From: Thuidium tamariscinum
Lineage: Eukaryota; Streptophyta; Bryopsida; Hypnales; Thuidiaceae
DNA: 64,000 nucleotides
Reading direction: 5' to 3'
Assembly (NCBI GenBank): GCA_947034885.2
Contig: OX344756.2
Coordinates: 20,195,489 to 20,259,488 of the forward strand
Both the position numbers and the translations under genes were made by a program. Under the pieces are notes generated by a model that worked only from the letters and a program-made list of their open reading frames with translations, was not told the origin of the DNA and did no database searches. Below, piece after piece: positions 10,894 through 23,114 of this stretch (positions are counted from its first letter, which is position 1; every line of letters begins with the position of its first letter).

Positions 10894-12290
10894 ATGATGG
10901 ATGCCAAGCCTCCACCTGCCCCATGTAAACTAGTACTTGGATTGAAGAATAAGGCGGTTCGTGACAAGAGTCATAAGAGGGGTGGAAAAAGTCGCAAGAA
11001 GCGTGTGCCTTTGCTTTTGCATCCAAAGATAAAGGCCTTTTTAGGCTGGAGAGCAGAACCTGAGCCTTGGAGTTACGAAACGGTAAACAAATACGTGGAT
11101 TGGTGCCACATTGATAAGTTGTTTCCGCTATGGCGTCACAAGATACACTTGGCACAGCGAACAAGGCAAATCTTGGATATTGCACCAACGAGGCTTTCAA
11201 GCAAAGATGTCTAGCTGTATGGACGAGGTTGTACGATGAGCCTAAGCCTTATCGAAATGACAATTTCTCTTTATGTCTTGTCCAAATGGTATATGCTGAA
11301 TGCATACTCAAGAAGAACGTGGACTGGAGTACCTTGAAGGGGCACCCCATCGGAGATCGTCTTGAAGAAACATCGATTGTGAATGAAGTTGCATTAGCAG
11401 ATGTCAGGAACACACTAATGCCTGTGAAATTGGGAAGGCTGGCCGTTTCTAATGCTGAAATTGTGTGGTCGCCAAATTCTAGCTCAGATGAGCATACCCA
11501 CGAATATGATGGATATGATTTCCAAAGCGACACTGAAGATGATGTTATGGAAGAAAGAAAGGTAGCCTTGGAAGTGGAAATTGCCAACAAGGGAAAAGAG
11601 AAGGTTGAAGAATTTGTAGTTGGTGAAAATATCCACAATGAAGGCACACAACGTACACATGCAATACAACCTATGGAAGTAGACCACAATGGTTTGGTGG
11701 GTCACTGCGGTGGAAGTGGAAGCGACTTGGAAGACGATGCAGATGTATTGTACGCTAAAATACAGAGTGCAATTTTGGGTTTGCAAGAAACAAAGGAGGA
11801 AATTGAAGCTCTCCAAAAAATACGAAACTATCGTTTATCAACTTCATCAGATGCAGCTGGGGTACATGGGTTGAGAGAAGAGTTGAAGATATTACAAAAC
11901 GGCATCTCGGAAAACGACTCGCGCTTTGCTACTTTGAAGAGAAGTAGAGATAATTACTGGAAAAAGAAAGCAGAGGGTCGTTTGTTTCCAATGGATGAGT
12001 GTACTGTTCTTCAACAAAAAATGAAGATTTTGGAACATGAACGTGGGCGGGTGCAGAATGAAAGGAGAGGGGTCAATTTGCAAGTAGATGCAAAAGAAAG
12101 AGAGTATTACAATGCTGCAATACAATGTGCCTCGACACTAGATGTCTCAGCTATAGCTCCTGAATATGGCAACACACCAGAAGAGTTATCAACACTTCTA
12201 AAGTTTGTTAAACTGCACGAACAGAAAATTCTTGTCTTACAACAAGAGTCGTCAAAATTGCAGTCAAAAATCCGTTTTGAGAGTGCATGA
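10894..12290 (+). pseudogene. unknown-domain + coiled-coil protein, frameshifted paralogue of the 16.8-19.3 kb gene
   Basis: The first ATG is at 10894 or 10897. The N-terminal ~90 codons (WCHIDKLFPLWRH) and the continuing frame from about 11155 (ANKANLGYCTNEAFKQRCLAVW, LKKNVDWSTLK) align in order with the RING paralogue (WCHIDKLFPPWRH, TNKANLKYC, QRCIELW, LKKEVDWSTIK). The reading frame shifts between about 11130 and 11155, so one indel breaks the gene. The rest is acidic, then coiled-coil (residues about 230-390). The frame stops at TGA 12288-12290, with about 30 further open codons. No RING finger is found here, unlike in the paralogue. Function is unknown. Confidence 0.65.
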
Positions 12291-12299
12291 CGGCATTGG

Positions 12300-13679
12300 A
12301 GCCTACGTACTACAGCTAAAGGCGCTAAACGTGTAGATATACAGAAGAGGGGGCCAGAACCCAAAGAGAGTGATTTTTTTGAGCAATAGAGGAAGCACCT
12401 ATTAAACTACTAAAAAACCCCTTCTTGGCCGTTTTTGGTTGTAGCCTTGTAGGCCTACTTTTTGAGATGTCACTTCCTTCAAATGAATAGAAAATATTAA
12501 GTTTTGTTATTTCAATGTGCATGAGTCTTTTGTAAAGATGTGGAAAAATTGTTGAATACCAAGGTTGTGCGCTATTTCCAACTTCAAAGAATGGATGATT
12601 TCAATTTCCTATAATAGTTTGAAATTTGAAACAAAATGTTTATAATAAAATGAAGATATATTTTAAATTATAAATATTGTGTAACACACTAAAGCTCCCA
12701 TAAGCAAACTTGAATGTTTATAATAATTATTGTTTGACCAATGGACATCATGAATTGGAATTAAAAATTTCTACAAGAATGTTGTACCATCATATGACAC
12801 TATGACAACGAAAGTGCTACTCCTTATTATTCACAATTTCACATGTAAATTCTATTTCTATGGTACTTCACTATAAATTGCAGAAGTTAAAAGTTTGAAA
12901 TTCATTTTCAAAGTGAGAGAACAAAACAAGAGTTCTAATGGGCTCATAGAGTATAGTATTTTAAAATATGAGTAACCACTCACAATTTAATATCATCGAC
13001 TAATTTTGGTATGAGAATGGAAATAGATGTGGGCAAATACCTTAAACCTTTGAACCATTTGTTGCATTTGGTTTCTTTTTTGGGGAGTAGTGGAGTACTT
13101 TAAAATTATTAAAATAATTTTGAATTAAAAAAAATATGACTATTGTAAACACCTTGAAGATGAAGAAAAACATGAAAGGATATTTGTTAAGGAAATCTCT
13201 AAGTAGGAGAATTTGAGAAGTACCAAACCTCATGAAAATATATGTCTCAATGTTCTAATTAGTAAAATATAGAAAATTAAATTTATAAAAAAACAACTTT
13301 TTTATAATTTTCAAAAACTTTTTGGAGGTGGTTATTCATTAATATAATCACCAAAATCATTTTTCACGTGTTTCCCAAAAGACATAGAAGGAGGTTCGCT
13401 TTATGGACTTGTACACCACTACATCACATAAAAATAATTTATCCTAAATTCCTTCTCTATATAGCCACAAGTCTACTAGAAGACCATTTAATCCAAATTT
13501 CAGCTCAAAATCATTAAAAAAAGGGACTCAATAGTACTGAGAACCTCCAAAATGGCATTTCGGACTTTTAGTTCGGGTCTATTTTGAAATAGTGGAATAT
13601 TTTTAAAATTAATATAAAAATTATACAAATTGTATAATAATGATGAGCACATTCTCTAAAATTTTTGCATCATTTAAAA
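12300..13679. other. AT-rich non-coding DNA
   Basis: No ORF with coding character and no clear repeats were seen. A poly-A/T-rich stretch follows the 10.9-kb gene. Confidence 0.5.
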
Positions 13680-14238
13680 TTAACCCTTTAGGGCCTGAAG
13701 AGCCCCAAGCAACCTCTTGAATTCTTCTAGAATCAAATTTTCATATTAAAATTTTATAATTTAATTTAAATTATTATTTTTCTACAAATAATAATTCATA
13801 TCTTCTATCTAATGTGATTTTTAATTTATTTTTGGAAAAAAAATGAAATTTATATGATTTTTTAAAGTTTATACCTTTGAAAAATCATAGTAATTACAAA
13901 AAAGCTCAATTTCCCATGAAATTTTTATTGAAAATAGAATTCATTATATTGAACATTGTAGTAAAGTTGGCATGCTCTCTTTAGTTATATACAAATAAAT
14001 TCAATAGAGAAATATGTTCCATAGTGCATTTTGAAACTCTAAAATTCCCAACTTCAGGTTGCAATAGACAAATCATCATTGCTCCAAATTTGATGGCCAA
14101 TGGCTCATTGGAAGCGGAATACCCGTGCCCTCACATCTTATTCATACCTCACGAGGAACTAAGGCCAATAGAGTGTTCGAATTCCCAAAATTCAATTTAA
14201 AAGAACCAAAATTGGCATGCTAGGCCCTAAAGGGTTAA
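13680..14238. mobile_element. 559-bp piggyBac-like miniature element (non-autonomous)
   Basis: TTAA followed by CCCTTTAGGGCCT at 13680-13696 is repeated exactly, as its reverse complement, at 14222-14238. A TTAA target plus termini starting CCC is the piggyBac superfamily signature. The interior is AT-rich and non-coding. A TA-target reading (mariner-like) is possible, because TTAA contains TA. Confidence 0.6.
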
Positions 14239-16800
14239 AACACAAAAGTAATCGCCAAGGGATAGATCATCACATGCCAAATGAGACAAAATAGCAAATG
14301 AATTTATTGCATCCACCTTTGTTTAATTTTCTTAATCTTGTCAAATGTAGTGTTCATAAAATTCAAAATAGTTCTTATTATTTATTGAAAGTCATTCAAT
14401 TTTAATATTACAAGAAATTTAAATTCATTTTACATGTTATTTTTTTAAACTAGTATTGGAAGTTGAAATTTTTGTTGGAAAATCCTATTTCGGTAATTCC
14501 TAAACTCTTCCCTTATAAGGTTCTATCATTATCTAATAAGACCTTGAGCACCCTTCCTTTCAATTATTACATTAAAACATTTTATGTCCCTCTTCCAAAA
14601 AATTTAAATATTTAAGATATGGTTTTCAATTATCTTCAAAAGGTTAAATGTGCAAAACCTTTGTTGGCCGCTTGACTAGGTGTATTGCAAAATGCAAATG
14701 ACTTAATGTCAAATTACCAATCTATTTTTATACTCAAGATACTCCCAATTTTTTTGTAGTTGACCATTTGTCCATTAATTTAAAAAAATGTTAAAACTCT
14801 AAAGAGAATTTATTAGCAATAAATATTTTTTTCTAAAAAATACAAAATCAAAAAGTTTTCTCATGAACCATGAATGCCTGAAATTTTGTGATTGATAGAA
14901 GATGCAACTTGGTCCTTTAGGGATTAAAATTGATAAAATTTTCTTATGTAGATTATACTTGAACCCTAACCGTAAATTGAAAAATGAGAATCCATTATCA
15001 AGTGACTGAAGTGAGCACATTTTGTTAATATTTTAATATGATGATTTTATAACAAATTTAGAATAATTGTTACATTTTTTTGGTTTCTAAAATCAATAAA
15101 TTGTTGCATAATTATATCCAAATTCTTATGACTCAATAATTAGAATATATTAATATTTATGTAATTATATTTGTAAAATTCTCATGGTTAAAGATTTCTT
15201 TATAATAATTTATTCTTCACTTCATATGTCTTAAATTTTTTTTTTATGTACAACAATCTTTGAACAACAATTTCAGAAAATTATACGATTCTATAAGCAG
15301 TGTATACTAATGTTCCTACTTGTTGCCAGTCTAAATCTAGACATTTCCATCTCCGGAACAATTAGGAAGTGGAAGTAAATAAGTAACCTTTGTTTATTAG
15401 ACTTCTATTTATGTCGAAAGCTTGGAATCATTCCATTTCAAACCCGCAGAAGTTATGATGAATTGCAGTTAGGGGTAGTTTGCGGGTAGATATCGAATTT
15501 GTATACTATATATTATAAAAAAAGGCTGAAATGATTTACTTAATTCAATTTTTAATATTTTTGAAGAAAAAAATCAATTATTGGGTGAAGATTGTTTACA
15601 GTTTATAACTATATTTGAAGGTGTATTGGTGTAGCCATGTACGATTAGCATTTTTCATTTTTAAAAAGAAATCATTCACACTATAGTATATTCAAGCATT
15701 TTCTACTTCTCTCTACTAACTACTAAGTACTAACTATTTTTTTCTCTATGTTTTACTATCCCAATTCCCAAATGATTTCAAATGTTTTGAATATATAGTC
15801 AATTTGCATTGGAAAATGAATTCAAAGATTTACCGTCATCTTCAGTATTTTTTCATACAAATGTGACCTTACCAAGAACATTAGCTCAAATTTTAAGAGG
15901 AATAAAAAAAGATTTTTGGTAGTTCAAATATTCAAATCTTGTAATGTACACTGTGAAAATTTCGGATTTTTTGTCCACATATTTTCAAGCCACCTAAGTA
16001 GAATATCCTACAGTGAAGTATTTGAAAAAATGTTGGACCTACTTTTACTTTATAATTTTTCAATCTTGGACCTATTTTTATTTTATATTTTTGTAAAGAA
16101 TGAAAAACAAGCATTCTTTTTTGGGAATTCTTTTATTAGACTTTCTACTCAATTCTTAAATACATACAAATTTAAATTTAAAGTCCATAGTAGAATAAAA
16201 TTTAGCAAATGGCAGTCAAAGTCATTTGGAATTGTAGGAATGCAGGATAGTGTTTAAGAAGACTATGTTTTCCAACTTTCAATGCTTAAATCTTCTAATG
16301 TATACGGTCAAACTTCATGAAATTTTGACCACATGATCTCAGACAAACAAAATACAAGATCGTACGGTTAAATTTTATAAAAATACATTTTTTGGGTCTT
16401 TTGGATAAATGCAACCAAAATGGCAGTTCTTAGTGGTTCTGGATGGGAAAATGGCCATGGGCCTTTCAGAATAAACAAAATCCATGACAATGATATCTTT
16501 TATGGAAACAAGGAAACAATACAGTTTTCTTGTAGAAAGGCAAAGGTGGTTTATATTAAAAATATAAGCAATATGAAATTGCTTTATAGTTTATATTAAC
16601 AAAAAACAAAGTTGTAGAATCAAATTCTCCAAAGCAAATTGAAGGAAATTCTATTGATCCACAATGCAAGTGAGGAGTATTCACTATGGATATCATATAA
16701 GTGCGTACTATGGGCCTTTTGCTATTTATACCATTACAAAAATGAAGTTGATGTCACAAAATAGTGTTAATATTTAGGTGACAACATGTGCATTATCTTG
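14239..16800. other. AT-rich non-coding DNA
   Basis: No gene is supported. The open frames here are short, AT-driven and lack recognisable motifs. The last part (about 16700-16800) is probably the 3' flank of the minus-strand RING gene. Confidence 0.5.
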
Positions 16801-16827
16801 GGCACCACTTGCCTCACCATGCTCATA

Positions 16828-19260
16828 TTAATTGGATGATTCTTCAACGTCAAGCTTACGCTTCGCACGAGTACGAGAAGTTGGACCATTTGCACTCAAA
16901 ATGGACTCTAAAACATTGGAATCCTTCAAAGCTTCAAGAGTCCTTGCAATTTGTGGAGAGTGTTGTTCCAATAGAAAGTCGAGGGCTTGACTTGTGTAGT
17001 ATGGCCCATATGTAGAGTCAAGGTACGCCATACTAGTTAAGTCTTCAAGAGAGGCATTTGAGTCCTGGTTGGCCACTCTATTCCCTTCTAAATCCCAACG
17101 ATGTTTCAGTGGATGAGGGCCCCACTTGAAGGTTGCAGAGGTCTTATCAAAATATCCACCGAGACATCGAAAAAAAAATGCCCTCCTCCCCTCGTTACGT
17201 GGGCCTGCTCCCATGAGCCGAGGTACAACTCGAAGAATTTCATGAGGATCAGTTTCCCAATTCAACTGAGAGCTAGCAGGTCCTTTTTCTTGATCATGTT
17301 GGCCTTCACGCCAGCTCCACAGCAAATCTCGCCCCCAAAATCTTGTATCCATAGTTGTTTCACCATTGTGTTCCCATGAAGGTGGCATGTATGTCATTAG
17401 GTTGAACATGGCATACAAACGATCATGAAATGGTGCCGAACAAATCACGCAACGTCGCCTTATTAGGCATTGCACAATGAGACATTGAGGATGGTAAATG
17501 TGCGTGCATGATCCCAATGCCCAGCCTCCTTCAGGGCCAAAGGATTCCAGACAGATAGGACATTTTGTATAGTCCAAAACAAAGCTTGCTGGCTTTGGCC
17601 ACAGAAGTTGTCGTTCTTTCTCATCCAAGTGGTACGACATCTGTTTTTCGTAGTCCCAACCAAGTTGTGCCCAATTGATTCCTCCATTTTCTGCGTTCAC
17701 CATGGGTAGGTTCTCAGGAAACATGTCCTCCAACAATGGCCACGATGTCATTCCATTCTCACGTTTTGGGGCCTTTGCAACGAAGTTCTTCGCAACTTTG
17801 TCCAATTCTTGAGCTATTTGTTGTGATCTATCCACGGTGAGAATACAAGAAACTTTCCAATGATAGTATGTGGCTGCCAATTGAGCCAACTGTGCTCGCA
17901 GTATGTTTTTTTCTTCTCAAAGATCCAATTTCTTTGTTGAAGATAAGAGATGCGTAGGCGCAGGAAATGAAAGAGAATCTTGGGTTTCCTCGACATCGTT
18001 GGGGTCGACGGTATGTTTTTCCATGATGGTAGGAAGAAACGTGGTTGGAATAATTGGAGAACGCTTTGTACGCTTAGCAACAGGTGGAGAACAATGGAGG
18101 AGACCGCTAGTGACATCTGCCACAACCTTGTCCAAATGATGTGGATCCTGTTCAACAAAGCCATCATCCATACCCGACAAAGTGATCGTCTCACGTTCTT
18201 TTTGTCGAAGGCGTTGAAGATCTTTGGACTGTTGTGAAAGAAGAGCGTTTTTATGGTCCAAATCAGACTGCAATTTCTTCAGGTCCAATTGCATTGAAGC
18301 GATTGTGGCGTCTTTGGTCTTCAAGAGGTCCAGAGCCTCAGATAGAGCCATAGTTGAATTTTCTTGAGATGGAGGAATGTGAATAGAAACATTCGCGGAA
18401 ACTTCCACGGGGGGATCATCAGCCGCACCAAACTCGAAGACATCGATTGTGTTACCAGTTGGCAACGGGCGCGTGGGAAGTGTTGTTGAGTTTGATGAAG
18501 GTCCGATTTGAATGGTCGAACGTCGAACCTTGGTAGGACGTTTTGGTCACGATCCTCGTGATGCAGAAGCCCCCTCAACATTCGGAACTTGCACTTGAGT
18601 GGGAGTGACAATTTGTTGCTTGACTTGCTCTTTTCTTGGAGGTCGTGTGCCATCAGAGTCATTGTCCTCTTCAGATTCTTCAGTTTCAGGCTCTGTTACC
18701 TTGTTCTAAGGATCACTTTGAATTGGTCCAAGTCCACCTTCTGGAAATTTCAATACCCCTCTTGGTATTAATCCAGTCTCTGGACGTTCCACGTAGGCAG
18801 TTTCTTTGATAGTGGACCAATCCACTTCTTTCTTCAAAACAAGCTCAACATATGCTCCTCGGGCAATGAAAAGAGTCACCTCATTCCTCTCTACAAAAGG
18901 GTTTTTGTAGAGGACTTGCCACAATTCGATGCACCTTTGAACGTAAGGTGCATTTTCACAATACTTCAAGTTCGCTTTGTTGGTGTGTCGATTGAAATGA
19001 TGACGCCATGGTGGAAATAACTTATCAATGTGACACCATTCAATGTATTCTTCACAAGTCTGCAACGTCCATGGTTCTTCTTCCTCATCCCACCCTTTAA
19101 AAGTAGGGTGGTTTGGATTTCTCAGCACATGCCATCGCTTTCTATGAGTGTTGCCTCTACGCTTACGACCCTTGTCGATGACAGCCTTCCTGACCGCACG
19201 AGGGGCGCGTGTGTTGGTCGAAACCGGGAGTGGCACAAGATTGTTGCCTTCGGAAGCCAT
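16828..19260 (-). pseudogene. RING-finger / coiled-coil protein with three in-frame stops
   Basis: One uninterrupted frame of 811 codons runs from ATG 19260 to the stop at 16828. It is broken only by stops at 18708-18706 (TAG), 18549-18547 (TGA) and 17919-17917 (TGA); all segments stay in frame. Domains: basic N-terminus; unknown domain (residues about 60-190, WCHIDKLFPPWRHHF, VDWSTIKETAYVERPE) shared with the 10.9-kb gene; acidic linker; coiled coil (about 306-358); RING-type zinc site (about 567-610: CPIC, GSCTHIYHPQC, RRRCVICSAPFH); then a Trp-rich tail ending in a basic segment (RTRAKRKLD). A RING finger suggests E3 ubiquitin ligase activity, but that is inference. Absence of introns and presence of a second inverted copy suggest a transposable-element gene. 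Confidence 0.7.
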
Positions 19261-19439
19261 GGGATTTGTTGCAATCGATAACAAGGAATCACGAAAACGT
19301 AGCCGAATAGAGAAAATAGTCAATATTCATCCAAAGGTTAATGCATGCAGCCAATGAAGGTTGCAAGACGAGAAGCCTCGACGGAGAATGAAGGTAACAT
19401 GAGGGGGCGACTGCATTTATAGGTGGTGCGACCACGGGT

Positions 19440-19850
19440 ACAGGGCGAATGCCGAGGTCGGAGGCAGGCGACCGCGGGTCTGGTAGGTCGACCGCGGGTT
19501 GCGGTGGGGCGACCTCGAGTCGCGGTGAGGCGACTGCGGGTCGCGGAGGGCGACTTCGGGTCACGATAGGGCGACTGCGGGTCTCAGTAGGGCGACTGCG
19601 TATATGTTGGAGGCGACCACGGGTAGGAAGAGGCGACTTCGGGTCGTCCCTGTGCAAAGCGCGGTCGCCCTCTACGCGCGGTTGCCTTACGCGGTCGCCC
19701 TCCACGCGCGGTCGCCCTCTACGCGCGGTCGCCTTACGCGGTTGCCCTCCACGCGTAGTCGCCCTCTCCCGCGGTCGCCCTCCACGCGCGGTCGCCTTCT
19801 TACGAGGTCGCCTCCGCTGGACCCGCGTGCGCCTCCGAATTTGGCACGTG
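19440..19850 (-). promoter_or_regulatory. GC-rich GTCGCC minisatellite upstream of the RING gene
   Basis: Dozens of short units are present. Nearest the gene (about 19440-19640) they read GGCGACTGCGGGTC on the + strand, the same orientation relative to transcription as the block at 10.4 kb. The distal part (about 19650-19830) has the unit inverted (GCGCGGTCGCCCTC). CpG density is far above the surroundings. Confidence 0.55.
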
Positions 19851-19989
19851 GACGCCACATGGCATCCAGGTGGCCTTGGTAAAAGGGGGGTAAACTTTTT
19901 AAAAGTCAAAGGTAACTTTGACTCTATTGGACGTCGCGGGGGTATCCACTGGACGTTGCGTGACGTCTGGTTGTCGCGATGTCGCGTTG

Positions 19990-20975
19990 TCGCCAGAGAA
20001 AATCCTGAGTCAGTCGTTAGCGGTACGTTGGATTCTCCCAGTGATCGATCTTCGGTCTGGGGGTCTCGTGCCTTCAAGTCTGTTGAATCTTCCGGTCTCT
20101 CAATTACCTGGACTGGATTTGGGAATTCATAGTCGACCTCTGTCATCCCTTCGAATTCCTCTACGAGATAGGCGGCGGTTGCAGAAGAATCCTCGGCTTC
20201 CGTCCAGTCCGTGGTGTACCCTTCTGATTCGTTGGTTTCGCCCATATGTTCCTCTAAACTTCATGGAATCCGGATTCCGGGTTTTCCAACCACAAACTCC
20301 CTATGACCCAAGTCTACAATGACTTTGGCCGCGTACAACCAAGGCCTCCCTAGTAGCATTGGAAATGGTCTCCCAATGTCCACACGAATAATGACAAAGT
20401 TCAGCAGGTACGTTGAGTTGCCAATCCGGGTCAGAACTTGTGACAGTCGCCCGACCGGAAGCACCCGAGACTGGTCTACCATTCTTAGTACTTGAGTGGT
20501 GGTTTCAAACGTCGTGAAGCCTAAGTCAAAAGTTGTGTCTTCTAGCATCAGATTTACTCCTGACCCTCCATCCACTAAAACTTTGGGGATGGTGTAGCCT
20601 TCTACTTCTACTGTGACTTTGGGTGGACCGAAATCTTCTACATTGGCGAAGTTGACGGCTACGGCCGGAAGCTTGAATCTCTTCTTTTTTCTTTTGGTCC
20701 AGGCTTCCCGGATGAGCTTCTGATAATTGGCATTATCATGGAGCAGTTGGCCAATGGTGACATTAGCTTTCTGGTCCTTAATATCCTGCAAAATGTTGTA
20801 CTCGTCCTCCCTTCTTTCTGGCGTGATGAAGACTGGTACATCATTGAACCTTACATGCCTTGGAGATGTTATCAGACCGGAAGTTGGAGTCGGGGCAGTC
20901 CCGGCTTTAGGAACTAACCTGTCTAACTCCTTCCTCACTTGCTCGCTGATATCCTCCGGTATTCCCTTAGGTCCC
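19990..20975 (-). pseudogene. Ty3/gypsy gag-pol fragment with retropepsin domain
   Basis: The minus-strand frame contains an aspartic-protease domain: VEVEGYTIPKVLVDGGSGVNLM (active-site D-G-G/S-G type), then FVIIRVDIGRPFPMLLGRPWL (flap and the LLGRPWL signature). Upstream is VRFNDVPVF. The frame is stopped by TGA at 20263-20261 but continues in phase (SLEEHMGETNESEGYTTDW) for about 85 codons before it merges into GC-rich DNA. The fragment begins exactly where the L block ends (20975/20976), so it was cut by that insertion or rearrangement. No reverse transcriptase is seen. Confidence 0.7.
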
Positions 20976-23114
20976 TGTGAGCCCTCGAGATGGCACTTAA
21001 GACTCTGGGTCCATTTTTCGCGATTAAATAGCGAGAATTAGTTAAAATATTCAAGAAAAAGACATAAAAAGAGTGTTGAGGGAGTTTTGGTGTCAGTCTA
21101 TGCCAAAATGGTGGAAAACCAACTTAGAAGGTGGAAAATTCCTAATGCTAGAAATTGGAATCATTCTAAGTCTCCAAAGCAAGTATATGTGAAGAATTAG
21201 TAATTCCGAGAGAAATAAGGAATAGAGAGTTATTCAGTCCTAGCGAATGTCTGTGCAAAGTCAACCTTTTAAGGATGCATAAGACATACTGACTAAGCTA
21301 GAAGAGTCTACTACGAGCGTGGGAAATTACCAGGGCTTAAGTTCAATTTTGGAAATAAATTGGATTTAAAGGTAAAACCACTACAATGGATTTGGAGAAT
21401 TCGAATTTCACGAGACAAAAGATGGAGGATTGGAGATTGAAGACTACAGAGAGGTGTTCCAAGGGTAGGAGCATGCCAGGAGCGAACGAGAATCAAACAA
21501 TTGTTCAAGATTCCCGGGCATCGGGAATTAAATTGTCCAATTGAACAAAGTAATTCCAAATTGCTAAAATTAGAAAGGTGCAAGGTTGCGTGGGACTTAC
21601 ACCTAAAATCTAGGAGTGCCCTAGATGTTACCCAATTTATTTCGGATTTTTCCGAAATTCCACGTTGACTCCATGGGAAGTCAACCGCACATAGAAATGT
21701 TCGTAAAATCATAGAAATTACATATGATGCGGTAAAATCTCACTAAAAATCAGGATAGGTTTTTGTATGCTTAATAAGCGCCCGGTCAAGTTTGAAGACA
21801 TTCCGACATTCCCAACTACCAAAACCGGCATCGACATCGAAATTCACTGGAAGTTACAAGTTGGCGGCGGGTTGACCGGCGTATCAGGAGCGAATGATGT
21901 CCGATTGTCGCAAATAAGGAGTCATTCCTTACTCTCACGGACATTCCTAACGACCCTGGCCTGATAGATTCATCAAATTGCGCAAATCCTAAAAGTTAGA
22001 TTTTTGACTTTTAATTGGAGTTACCGTAATTCCAATTTGGGCGCGCAAATGGCCTAGGAGTGAGGGGTAAGGGGTCCTTTAGGCTAATTGGGGTCTTCTG
22101 AAGACAATGGCGCAAACGGTTTTCCGTTTCAAGTTGTTCCCTAAAAGATAGAGAGGGTCAGCTCTTAGTTTGACTTTTTAATCGTTAATTGCGGTTAATT
22201 AGAAGTGATTTTGGAAATATCTCTTGGAAAATCAAAGATTGGATTTGGTCAAGATCTCTTTCTTGTGTACAAATCCATCTTTGGGCTAAAGAAAGACAAT
22301 TTCCGAAATGACTTTGGATTAATTTGCAAAATATCTACGTAGATTAGGATTAATTCCAAAATATTTTGGGTTAAGATCTTGGATTTGATTTGGCCAAGAT
22401 TTCTTTGACAAAATGGGGATGTTTTTAGAAATTTTCACCATTAAACAACTAATATTTTGGAATTACATTAGGGTAGTTTAGGATAGAAAGTAATAAAGTG
22501 TTTTCACCGGCAATTACCGAGAGGGGCCCGGCCACGGGTATATAAGGGCCCCCCTCGAGGTTGCCAGTACCCTCATTCTTCTCATACCGACACTTTGTTC
22601 TTCTCACGTGCTACCGACGTGGTTGGAGCACCACTTGGACCAAAAGAATTTTGGCCAAGTTTTGTTGTAATTTTTCTTTTGGGATTCTTGAAGGCCTAGG
22701 GCCCCTTCAACCAATTCTATCATCCTTCTTGGCATAATAGCTAAGGTGCAATATTGTGGACCACTTTTCCTTGGAAATTTCATGTATCAAGCGCCAAAGT
22801 TCGGTTTAAGCATTGTCATGTGCACCTCCTTTGGTTGCAAAATCTTGAAATACTAAGAAATTTTGAGAATACAACGTGAAAGTCCGGTTAAACACTGTCA
22901 TGTGTACCTCCTTTTGCGAACAAAATTCTCGAAATAACTACTGGATTTAGCCTCACGGCGAAGCTTTGAACCTACCTCCAAAATTTGGATTAAACTAAGC
23001 CATTAAAATACTTAAGGCAAGCACAACCCAAATTACGTGGATAAGCCTTGGTCATTTAGGGGCGATTCAAGGACAAATTAAGGAAGTTAAATAGCCTCAG
23101 GTGCTTCTCCCTTT
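20976..23114 (+). mobile_element. L-family LTR-like block, copy 1 (plus orientation)
   Basis: This 2,139-bp block is matched by an inverted block of the same length at 58139-60277. The outer end reads TGTGAGCCC. The inner end of the shared homology is CTTCTCCCTTT; on the other side this is where an E-family element begins, so the real LTR end may lie further right. A TATA box (TATATAA, 22539-22545) followed by a long leader gives + orientation. No 5-bp target duplication was found. The short frames inside are not coding. Confidence 0.75.
22521..22556 (+). promoter_or_regulatory. core promoter of the L block: TATA box in a G/C hairpin
   Basis: TATATAA at 22539-22545 lies between GAGGGGCCC (22521-22529) and GGGCCCCCCTC (22546-22556), which can pair imperfectly. 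The inverted copy has the same arrangement around 58708-58714. Confidence 0.6.

Noticed and set aside
19449..20132. Long Arg/Gly-rich + strand frames over the GC-rich repeats
   Set aside because: Antisense of promoter repeats and of the gypsy protease tail; composition explained by the GTCGCC units.
21767..21964. 65-codon ORF repeated at 59289-59486
   Set aside because: Identical only because the L block is duplicated; no domain, and it lies upstream of the TATA box within non-coding LTR.
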